Shown here piece after piece: positions 55,977-62,009 of a stretch of 62,009 nucleotides of DNA. Numbering within the stretch: the first letter of the stretch is position 1; each line of letters begins with the position of its first letter. The stretch is from Alteromonadales bacterium alter-6D02 (lineage in GTDB: Bacteria; Pseudomonadota; Gammaproteobacteria; Enterobacterales; Psychrobiaceae). The translations under genes were made by a program, and so were the position numbers. The notes under the pieces were generated by a model. The model saw nothing but the letters and a program-made list of their open reading frames with translations. It had not been told where the DNA came from and ran no database searches. The stretch lies in the NCBI GenBank assembly GCA_002835545.1, contig PIZK01000022.1:82053-144061 (forward strand), given 5' to 3'.

Positions 55977-57704
55977 ATGTCACTTGAGCAATGGTTGATG
56001 GTTGGGATTTTTATTATCACTTTTATCAGCTTAGTTAAATACAGCCAAGTTCCAGAGCGTGTTTTTTCTGTGACAGTTTTACTGTGCTTGGCACTTTCCT
56101 TTGTCAGTGTTGATGATATTTTAACTAATGCGGTTAATCCAGGCTTAGTTACCCTCGTTTTATTAGTACTTTGTTCATTTGCCTTTGAGCGAACGAGCAT
56201 CCTAAGGCGCTTATCTTCTGGCGTCTTTAATGGTTCAAAAATTAAGTCTACTCTGCGGCTTCTGCTCGGCACTGCTTTTGCCTCAGCTTTTATGAGCAAC
56301 ACTGCAGTAGTGGCTACCCTTATTAACACAGTGAAAAAAAATAAGCTTATCAACCCCGGTAAGCTCCTACTTCCACTATCATTTGCCGCTATTTTAGGTG
56401 GTACACTCACGCTAGTTGGTACCTCAACCAACCTTATCGTAAACAGTTTACTGATAAAACAAGGCCAGCAGAGCTTTTCTTTCTTTGATTTTAGCTTAAT
56501 CGGCTTAGTGGCTTTAGCTTTATGTTTATTAGTTATTATACTACGAAGTAGAGCACTTCCTTTATTAGAAAATGATGACTTAGCTACTGATGATTATTTA
56601 CTGGAGGCTGAGGTGGCAACAAGCTCGGCGCTTATAGGAAAAAGTATTGAGGGTAATGGTTTAAGAAATCTCGACTCGTTATTTTTAGTTGAGATTGTAC
56701 GTCATGGTAAGCTGATTTCCCCTGTAACCCCAGATGAAGTAGTGCAAGATAAAGATAAACTTATCTTTAGTGGTGATATTTCTAAAGTATTAACCTTGCA
56801 GCAGTTCGATGGCTTGAATTTATTTGCCGAGCAAGATGATTTGTTACGTGATAACTTGACTGAAGTTTTGGTTAAGTCCGACTCTGCCATAGTCGGAAAA
56901 ACGCTTAAAAAATCTGGTTTTAGAGCGCGATTTGATGCAGCTGTGGTTGCTGTTAGGCGAGAGGGGGGCGCTTTGTCAGGCAAGCTTGGTGATATTGTGT
57001 TGCAACCCGGCGATTTCTTAGTACTTGCAGTTGGCCAAGATTTTTGTACTCGCCCTAACCTATCTAAAAACTTTTATATTTTGTCAGGCCATCAAGCTGA
57101 GAATATTCTCAGTGGTTGGCGTGATCATTCAACTGTATGGGGCTTTATTGTTAGTATATTAGTGTCGGTATTTACGTCATTACCCTTATTGACCTGTTTG
57201 TTCTTTTATCTTGCTTTTCTTATTTTCTGTGGAGCATTAACTGTTAATGAAATAAAACGTCGTTTTCCATTAGAGATATGGATGATAGTACTGGGTGCGT
57301 TAACTTTAGCATCTGCCATAGAAAACATTGGCATTGCCACTATGTTTGCACAATATATTGAAGGTTTCTTGCAAGGTCAAAGTGTCTATTTATCTTTTGT
57401 GTTGATTTTTGTTTTAACCTTAATAATGACAGAACTTATCACCAATAGCGCTGCTGCAGCATTAGCTTTTCCTATTGCCTACAATATAGCCATGGGGCTT
57501 GGGGTTGATCCTATGCCGTATGTGATGGCGGTTGCGTTTGCTGCTAGTGGTAGCTTTATCAGCCCTTATGGCTACCAAACTAATGTGATGGTATATAACG
57601 CCGCCAATTATCAATTAACTGATTTTGTTAAGTTTGGTTTACCTATTTCGATAATATACTGTATCAGCGTGATTGTAACGATACCATTAGTTTACCCTTT
57701 TTAA
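55977..57704 (+). CDS. SLC13/DASS-family permease with RCK_C domains (probable sulfate uptake)
   Basis: A 575-residue inner-membrane protein. An N-terminal set of helices includes the signature SNTAVVATLI and GGTLTLVGTSTNLIVNSLL (about 137-155). Two cytosolic TrkA-C/RCK_C modules follow (about 210-275 and 295-365; SALIGKSIEGNGLRN and SAIVGKTLKKSGF), then a second helical half with the matching motif TNSAAAALAFPIAYNIA and SPYGYQTNVMVYNAANY. Members of this form next to cysDN and cysC are thought to import sulfate (SLT-like). The gene order cysD-cysN-SLC13-cysC is recurrent in marine gammaproteobacteria, from memory. Its gene starts 43 nt after the terminator tail. Confidence 0.88.
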   Translation: MSLEQWLMVGIFIITFISLVKYSQVPERVFSVTVLLCLALSFVSVDDILTNAVNPGLVTLVLLVLCSFAFERTSILRRLSSGVFNGSKIKSTLRLLLGTAFASAFMSNTAVVATLINTVKKNKLINPGKLLLPLSFAAILGGTLTLVGTSTNLIVNSLLIKQGQQSFSFFDFSLIGLVALALCLLVIILRSRALPLLENDDLATDDYLLEAEVATSSALIGKSIEGNGLRNLDSLFLVEIVRHGKLISPVTPDEVVQDKDKLIFSGDISKVLTLQQFDGLNLFAEQDDLLRDNLTEVLVKSDSAIVGKTLKKSGFRARFDAAVVAVRREGGALSGKLGDIVLQPGDFLVLAVGQDFCTRPNLSKNFYILSGHQAENILSGWRDHSTVWGFIVSILVSVFTSLPLLTCLFFYLAFLIFCGALTVNEIKRRFPLEIWMIVLGALTLASAIENIGIATMFAQYIEGFLQGQSVYLSFVLIFVLTLIMTELITNSAAAALAFPIAYNIAMGLGVDPMPYVMAVAFAASGSFISPYGYQTNVMVYNAANYQLTDFVKFGLPISIIYCISVIVTIPLVYPF

Positions 57705-57752
57705 TTTCCCTTGTTTATTCATTACAATGAACTATTAAGTATGAGAATCACT

Positions 57753-58397
57753 ATGAAAATAGCCAATATTGAAGCCGTTAGTCAAAAAACAAAAAACACC
57801 GTGTGGCACGAACAACATATCAGTAAAAAACAACGTTCTGAATTAAAAAAACAAAAGCCTGTGTTACTTTGGTACACCGGTCTAAGTGGCTCAGGTAAAT
57901 CTACCATAGCTAATGCCGTTGATGCGTTGTTATTTAAGCTAGGCTGTCATAGTTACTTACTTGATGGGGATAATGTGCGCCATGGCCTCAATGGTGATTT
58001 AGGTTTTAGTGACGAAGCCCGTGTTGAAAATATTCGCCGTATTTCAGAAGTGGCTAAATTATTTCTAGATGCTGGTCTTATTGTCTCAACTGCTTTTATT
58101 TCACCATTTTCGAGTGACCGTGCGTTAGCTAAAGCAAAGTTAGAGGATGGTGAGTTTATTGAAGTGTTCATCGATACACCTATAAGTATTTGTGAACAGC
58201 GCGATCCTAAAGGCTTGTATAAAAAAGCGCGGGCAGGTGAGATAAAAGATTTTACGGGAGTTGATTCAACCTATGATGTTCCCGAGTTTCCGCAAGTCCA
58301 TGTGAAAACGGCTGAGCAGTCAATTGAACAGTGCGCTGTACAAATTGTGAACTTCTTAATGAAACAAGGGTTTGTGGCAAAAAGCCCTATTGGCTAA
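57753..58397 (+). CDS. cysC: Adenylyl-sulfate kinase
   Basis: Phosphorylates APS to PAPS, the sulfate donor for sulfotransferases and for sulfate reduction. 214 residues from ATG 57753; ATG 57741 or the TTG at 57711 are other possible starts and ribosome sites are weak for all. P-loop GLSGSGKST (43-51), YLLDGDNVRHGLNGDLGF, the segment NIRRISEVAKLFLDAG, FISPF with the serine equivalent of the phosphorylated Ser, and DPKGLYKKARAGEIKDFTG. It lies 6-48 nt after the permease gene, depending on start. Confidence 0.95.
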   Translation: MKIANIEAVSQKTKNTVWHEQHISKKQRSELKKQKPVLLWYTGLSGSGKSTIANAVDALLFKLGCHSYLLDGDNVRHGLNGDLGFSDEARVENIRRISEVAKLFLDAGLIVSTAFISPFSSDRALAKAKLEDGEFIEVFIDTPISICEQRDPKGLYKKARAGEIKDFTGVDSTYDVPEFPQVHVKTAEQSIEQCAVQIVNFLMKQGFVAKSPIG

Positions 58398-58486
58398 CGA
58401 TTTATTCACACTATAGCAAAATAGCTTATGGTAAAATCCAGAATTAAATCAAAATAAGGATAAAACCAAACTTTAAGGAATACCTG

Positions 58487-59446
58487 ATGCAGTATGATGT
58501 TTTTAATGGTGATGCTGATGGCATAATCGCATTACTACAGTTACAACTTTATAACCCAACTAACAGTGTGAAAATTACTGGCGTTAAGCGCGATATTGCT
58601 TTACTTAAACGAGTAGATGTTAAAGCAGGTGACACTATACGTGTACTTGATATTTCTATGGAGAAAAATCTTGAAGCGTTAAATAATGCCTTAGTTATGG
58701 GAGCTGATGTTTTTTATGTTGATCACCATAGAACGGGAGATATTCCGAAGTCCGACAATTTAAAAGCTTATATAGATTTGGATGCAAATACTTGTACTAG
58801 TCTAATTATTAGTAAGCTTTTAGATAACGAGTTTCATTTGTGGGCTATCACAGCTGCTTATGGCGATAATCTTTTTGCTAAAGCGGATGAAGAAGCGGAC
58901 AAGCTTGGGTTAACATTACAGCAGAAACAGCAACTGAAAGCGTTTGGTACCTACATTAATTACAATAGTTATGGCAACGATGTAAGTGACTTGCATTACC
59001 CTCCTACCGAGCTATTTGAAATGTTATTAGCCTACTCATCGCCATTTGATGTTATCAATAAAGTTGACTCTGTTTATCACAAGCTATCAACTGCCTATGA
59101 TTATGACATGGAAAAATCGCGTGCTGCAGAAGTGTTATTTGATTCAAAGGTAGCTAAAGTTATTTTACTTGAGGACGCAGCTTGGTCTCGTCGAGTCAGT
59201 GGTGTATTAGGGAATGATTTAGCTAATCAATCACCAAGCAAAGCTCATGCTGTTATTTCTTACAATAACGAAGGTGGCTACACGGTAAGTGTTCGTGCGC
59301 CATTGTTGAATAAGCAAGGTGCAGATATTGTTTGTTCTCATTTTAAAACGGGTGGCGGACGTACTGCAGCTGCAGGCATTAATCATTTAGACAGGTCAGA
59401 ATTAAGTGAGTTTATTAGAGTGTTGAGTGATTATTACACTAGTTAA
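58487..59446 (+). CDS. DHH/DHHA1-family phosphoesterase
   Basis: A 319-residue cytoplasmic protein. Motif I is FNGDADGI (6-13), the DHH motif is VDHH (78-81) followed by RTGD, and a DHHA1-type end GGGRTAAAG (about 289-297) binds the nucleotide. This is the two-domain layout of NrnA-like enzymes, which cleave short oligonucleotides and the sulfation by-product 3'-phosphoadenosine 5'-phosphate (PAP). Placement 89 nt after cysC and in a sulfation setting makes PAP or PAPS-derived nucleotides a likely substrate, but that is inference. A nanoRNase role is the main alternative. Confidence 0.8.
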   Translation: MQYDVFNGDADGIIALLQLQLYNPTNSVKITGVKRDIALLKRVDVKAGDTIRVLDISMEKNLEALNNALVMGADVFYVDHHRTGDIPKSDNLKAYIDLDANTCTSLIISKLLDNEFHLWAITAAYGDNLFAKADEEADKLGLTLQQKQQLKAFGTYINYNSYGNDVSDLHYPPTELFEMLLAYSSPFDVINKVDSVYHKLSTAYDYDMEKSRAAEVLFDSKVAKVILLEDAAWSRRVSGVLGNDLANQSPSKAHAVISYNNEGGYTVSVRAPLLNKQGADIVCSHFKTGGGRTAAAGINHLDRSELSEFIRVLSDYYTS

Positions 59447-59794
59447 AAATTTTGAAAGTCATGGTTGCCCCTGTGGGGGTTGAGCTCATAATTAAATAAA
59501 TGGCGTAAGATCGAGCCAACTTATATAGATTGTTAAAGACAATAGAGATCTGTATCATTGACAAGGCATTTTCTGTACCGTCTGCATTCTATAATAAGTG
59601 CTATTCATACTAGGTATTCATTGAGCCAAAAACTTAAAGCATGGATGAATATCCGCCTAAAAACTGAAAGAAAATGATACAGTAACGGCCATGGTTGATA
59701 CCGCTAAGGTTTTAGTTACTATTGAAATAACCTCTTTAAAGTAAAATAGTAGGAAGGTAATTAAAATTGAATATTAAAGTCTTAAGGGGGTAAC
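59447..59794 (+). other. Gene-free leader upstream of the pglF-like gene
   Basis: 348 bases with no supported ORF. TATAAT (59590-59595) is a perfect -10 hexamer, but the TTGACA at 59558-59563 is 26 bases away, too far to be its -35. A GC-rich hairpin (CCCC-TGT-GGGG, 59467-59477) lies just after the DHH gene. Probably holds the promoter of the next gene. Confidence 0.45.
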
Positions 59795-61738
59795 ATGCGA
59801 AGTTACTTTACACCTATGTTGCAGTTGTCGCGCTCAAAAAAGAGATTAATTACATTACTAATTGATTCAATATTTTTGTTTTGTGCTTTTTGGTTGGCAT
59901 TCTTTATGCGTTTAGACACTGTTACACCAATATTTGAACAAAAGTATTGGGCGGTGTTTCTTGGCGTGTTACCTGTTAGTTTACTGGCATTTATTAAGCT
60001 TGGTCTTTACCGTGCTGTTCTACGTTACATGAATATGCATGCTGTTTGGGCTATTGCAACGGGAAGCTTAATATCAGCTCTTACATTTATTGGTTTTTCA
60101 TTTTTCTTTAATGCAGGTGTGCCAAGAACTGTCCCATTCATTTTTATGTGCTTTTGCCTTATTTTTGTCGGTGGCTCGCGCATCGCTGTCCGTGCGCTAA
60201 TCGGTCATCAACGTTGGCATAAAAAGGCTTCTGTACTGATCTATGGTGCTGGCTCAGCAGGGCGTCAATTAGCGACTGCTTTGGCCCAAGGACCTGAATA
60301 TCATGCTGTTGCTTTTGTTGATGATGACAAGGCGGTGCAAGGGCACGATATGCAAGGTATTCATGTTTATTCGCCAAGTAAAATTGAAAGCTTAGTCGAA
60401 GATAAAAGTATTGAAAAGGTGCTTCTGGCACTTCCCAGCACTAGCCGCTCTCGCCGTAAAGAAATATTAGCTCAGCTAGAGCCTTTACCTGTTCAAGTGC
60501 AAACAACACCGGGGATGGCTGATTTAGTCAAAGGCCATGCAAAGCTTGAAGAGTTTAAAGATGTCGGGGTTGAAGATTTACTTGGGCGGGATCCTGTTGC
60601 GCCTAAAAAAGATCTCATGACTGCTGATATCACTGGTAAAGTAGTCATGGTCACAGGAGCTGGCGGTTCTATTGGTTCAGAATTATGTCGCCAAATTTTA
60701 CGCTTAAAGCCGACTAAGCTAGTCTTGTTCGAGTTATCTGAGTTTGGCTTATATTCTATCGATAAAGAACTTAATGAATATAAGCAGCAGAAAGGCTTGG
60801 ATGTTGAAATTTATCCAATGGTAGGCTCGGTTCAGCGCACAAACCGTATTGAGATGGTGATGAGAAGCTTTGCTGTGCAAACGGTTTATCATGCGGCCGC
60901 TTATAAACATGTGCCTTTGGTTGAGCACAATGTGGTTGAAGGGGTTAGAAATAATATCTTTGGTACTTATTATACTGCTTGTGCGGCGATTAATGCCAAT
61001 GTAGAAACCTTTGTTTTAATCTCTACTGATAAAGCAGTTCGTCCTACTAATGTGATGGGTACAACCAAGCGAATGGCTGAGTTAGTACTTCAGGCATTGT
61101 CTAAAACACAAGATAGTACGCGTTTTTGTATGGTTCGTTTTGGTAATGTGCTTGGTTCTTCTGGTTCTGTTGTACCGTTATTTCGTAAGCAAATTAAAGA
61201 GGGTGGTCCAGTTACTTTAACTCACCCTGATATTACCCGCTTTTTTATGACGATTCCTGAAGCATCACAGCTAGTAATACAAGCGGGTGCAATGGGTAAG
61301 GGGGGTGATGTCTTTGTGCTTGATATGGGCGAGTCGGTTAAGATTTTTGACTTGGCAAGTAAGATGATTCATTTAAGTGGCTTTAGTGTTAAAGATGCTA
61401 AAAACCCAAATGGGGATATTAAAATTAAGTGTACTGGTTTACGCCCTGGTGAAAAGCTTTATGAAGAGCTATTGATTGGTGATAATGTTAGTGGGACTAA
61501 TCATGAGCGCATTATGACAGCGCAGGAGGTTATGCTGTCATGGGATGAGCTTGAGCCATTATTAGCGCAATTGGATGATGCTTGTCATAACTTTGAACAC
61601 GAAAGAATCCGTGAATTATTGTTAAGTGCGCCTACTGGCTTTAACCCAACGGATGGCATTTGTGATTTAGTGTGGCAGCAAAAACACAAAGGTGAGACTC
61701 GAACAGCTGAGATTGTTGATTTGAAAAAAGTGAATTAG
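59795..61738 (+). CDS. pglF: UDP-GlcNAc 4,6-dehydratase, WbpM/PglF type
   Basis: A 647-residue membrane-bound SDR. Four N-terminal helices (about 15-115), then a CoA-binding-like Rossmann domain (VLIYGAGSAGRQLATALAQG, about 148-167) and the catalytic domain starting VVMVTGAGGSIGSELCRQIL (about 286-305). The active site is the large-dehydratase Ser-Met-Lys type: STDKAVRPTNVMGTTKR with Met421 at the usual Tyr place and Lys425. It converts UDP-GlcNAc to UDP-4-keto-6-deoxy-GlcNAc, the substrate of PglE. Start ATG after AAGGGGG. It is cut off from pglCDE by the cys genes but is the only candidate in the window for the first bacillosamine step. Confidence 0.93.
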   Translation: MRSYFTPMLQLSRSKKRLITLLIDSIFLFCAFWLAFFMRLDTVTPIFEQKYWAVFLGVLPVSLLAFIKLGLYRAVLRYMNMHAVWAIATGSLISALTFIGFSFFFNAGVPRTVPFIFMCFCLIFVGGSRIAVRALIGHQRWHKKASVLIYGAGSAGRQLATALAQGPEYHAVAFVDDDKAVQGHDMQGIHVYSPSKIESLVEDKSIEKVLLALPSTSRSRRKEILAQLEPLPVQVQTTPGMADLVKGHAKLEEFKDVGVEDLLGRDPVAPKKDLMTADITGKVVMVTGAGGSIGSELCRQILRLKPTKLVLFELSEFGLYSIDKELNEYKQQKGLDVEIYPMVGSVQRTNRIEMVMRSFAVQTVYHAAAYKHVPLVEHNVVEGVRNNIFGTYYTACAAINANVETFVLISTDKAVRPTNVMGTTKRMAELVLQALSKTQDSTRFCMVRFGNVLGSSGSVVPLFRKQIKEGGPVTLTHPDITRFFMTIPEASQLVIQAGAMGKGGDVFVLDMGESVKIFDLASKMIHLSGFSVKDAKNPNGDIKIKCTGLRPGEKLYEELLIGDNVSGTNHERIMTAQEVMLSWDELEPLLAQLDDACHNFEHERIRELLLSAPTGFNPTDGICDLVWQQKHKGETRTAEIVDLKKVN

Positions 61739-61762
61739 TCTTCTATTTTCTGCAACTTTATT

Positions 61763-61796
61763 AAAAGGTGACTTTTTAGTCACCTTTTTTGTTTTC
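61763..61796 (+). terminator. Intrinsic terminator after the pglF-like gene
   Basis: An 11-bp perfect stem (61763-61773 with 61778-61788) and a 4-T loop, followed by TTGTTTTC. It marks the right end of the polysaccharide locus. Confidence 0.85.
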
Positions 61797-61809
61797 TTAG
61801 TTGTGAAGA

Positions 61810-61832
61810 GTCATCCTGAAGGTGTTTTTATC
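61810..61832. repeat. Truncated REP-like palindrome at the IS66 border
   Basis: GTCATCCTGA and its loop match the left half of the palindromes at 30134 and 31429, but after TTTTTATC the sequence changes to the end of the insertion element. The right arm (expected TCAGGAT and CTC) is missing, as if the element inserted into it. Confidence 0.5.
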
Positions 61833-62009
61833 GTAAACGCGCAACTAACCCGTTGTGCCTAGCCTGACGTGTAATCGAGCTGCACATTCCACGGCATGAG
61901 TGCCGTTAAGTCTGCGTTATCATCCAAGGTCGGTATCACCTTGAACAAGTGAAGGAAGTAATAATAGGGGTTAATATCGTTTGCTCGGCAAGTCATCACT
62001 AGACTATAG
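61833..62009 (-). mobile_element. End of an IS66-family insertion sequence (continues right)
   Basis: The sequence from 61833 starts GTAAACGCGCAAC, which resembles the GTAAGCG-type terminal inverted repeat of IS66 elements. The transposase C-terminus reads toward this end, with its stop 26 nt inside it. The other end and the 8-bp target duplication cannot be checked because the element leaves the window. Confidence 0.75.
61859..62009 (-). CDS. IS66-family transposase, C-terminal part
   Basis: Fifty codons read leftward to TAG (61859-61861): YSLVMTCRANDINPYYYFLH, then LFKVIPTLDDNADLTAL and the end MPWNVQLDYTSG. The pattern YSL..T...N...P..Y...LF...P and the final L(L/M)PWN are hallmarks of the IS66 TnpC C-terminus. 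The rest lies outside the window, so I cannot say whether the gene is intact. Confidence 0.88.
   Translation of the reverse strand, partial: YSLVMTCRANDINPYYYFLHLFKVIPTLDDNADLTALMPWNVQLDYTSG

Noticed and set aside
55940-56431. A 163-codon open frame on the minus strand
   Set aside because: It is the antisense shadow of the first helices of the SLC13 permease and shows no protein-family pattern.
59558-59595. TTGACA plus TATAAT as one promoter for pglF
   Set aside because: The spacer is 26 bases, far outside the usual 16-18; only the -10 is kept as a possible signal.
59795-61738. Treating Met421 in the dehydratase active site as a defect like Glu165
   Set aside because: Met in place of Tyr is normal for large WbpM/PglF-type dehydratases (Ser-Met-Lys type).

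Overview
The window is about 62 kb of AT-rich gammaproteobacterial chromosome. The gene set (POT transporter, RfaH, a WbfF/OtnA-type SLBB exporter, a cysDN-SLC13-cysC group, an IS66 end) and the protein styles suggest a marine Alteromonadales relative (Colwelliaceae, Pseudoalteromonadaceae or Shewanellaceae). I cannot fix the genus from sequence alone. Almost all of it is one large surface-polysaccharide locus.

Left flank (1-4259): the 5' part of a low-complexity, FliK-like protein read leftward, with an 18-bp tandem repeat; mlaA, which lacks the usual lipoprotein cysteine; and a leftward POT peptide transporter with its own terminator.

Polysaccharide unit 1 (4500-31306): wecB and wecC make UDP-ManNAcA. 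rfaH follows, and 54 nt after its stop lies an ops/JUMPstart element. Next come a WbfF-like SLBB outer-membrane protein, Wzz, a WecA-type initiating transferase, Wzx, six glycosyltransferases, an acetyltransferase and Wzy. The unit then carries gmd-fcl-gmm-manC-manB (GDP-mannose/GDP-fucose), galU, galE and a WbpP-like epimerase paralogue whose catalytic Tyr is Glu. This looks like an O-antigen or O-antigen-like capsule unit.

Polysaccharide unit 2 (31926-53307): after a gap with REP-like palindromes there is a second ops element, then wza-wzb-wzc (group 1-type capsule export). tviB and wbpP make UDP-GalNAcA. rfbB, rfbA and a DegT aminotransferase make a dTDP-4-amino-4,6-dideoxyhexose. They are followed by a WbqC-like protein, a divergent PLP-fold protein, a sulfotransferase, a second Wzx and Wzy, three glycosyltransferases and an acetyltransferase. 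The last genes, pglC-pglD-pglE, supply an N,N'-diacetylbacillosamine initiating sugar.

Right flank (53454-62009): cysD-cysN, an SLC13 permease, cysC and a DHH phosphoesterase form a sulfate import and activation (PAPS) set, with a possible PAP-recycling enzyme. The WbpM/PglF dehydratase that starts the bacillosamine pathway follows, then a strong terminator. At the right edge, the end of an IS66-family element appears to interrupt a REP-like palindrome.

How it fits together (inference): two complete Wzx/Wzy systems lie in tandem. Each has its own initiating transferase, exporter and ops element, and both are probably read through by the RfaH encoded beside the first one. The second product is predicted to be a sulfated polymer begun on diacetylbacillosamine, with PAPS supplied by the adjacent cys genes.
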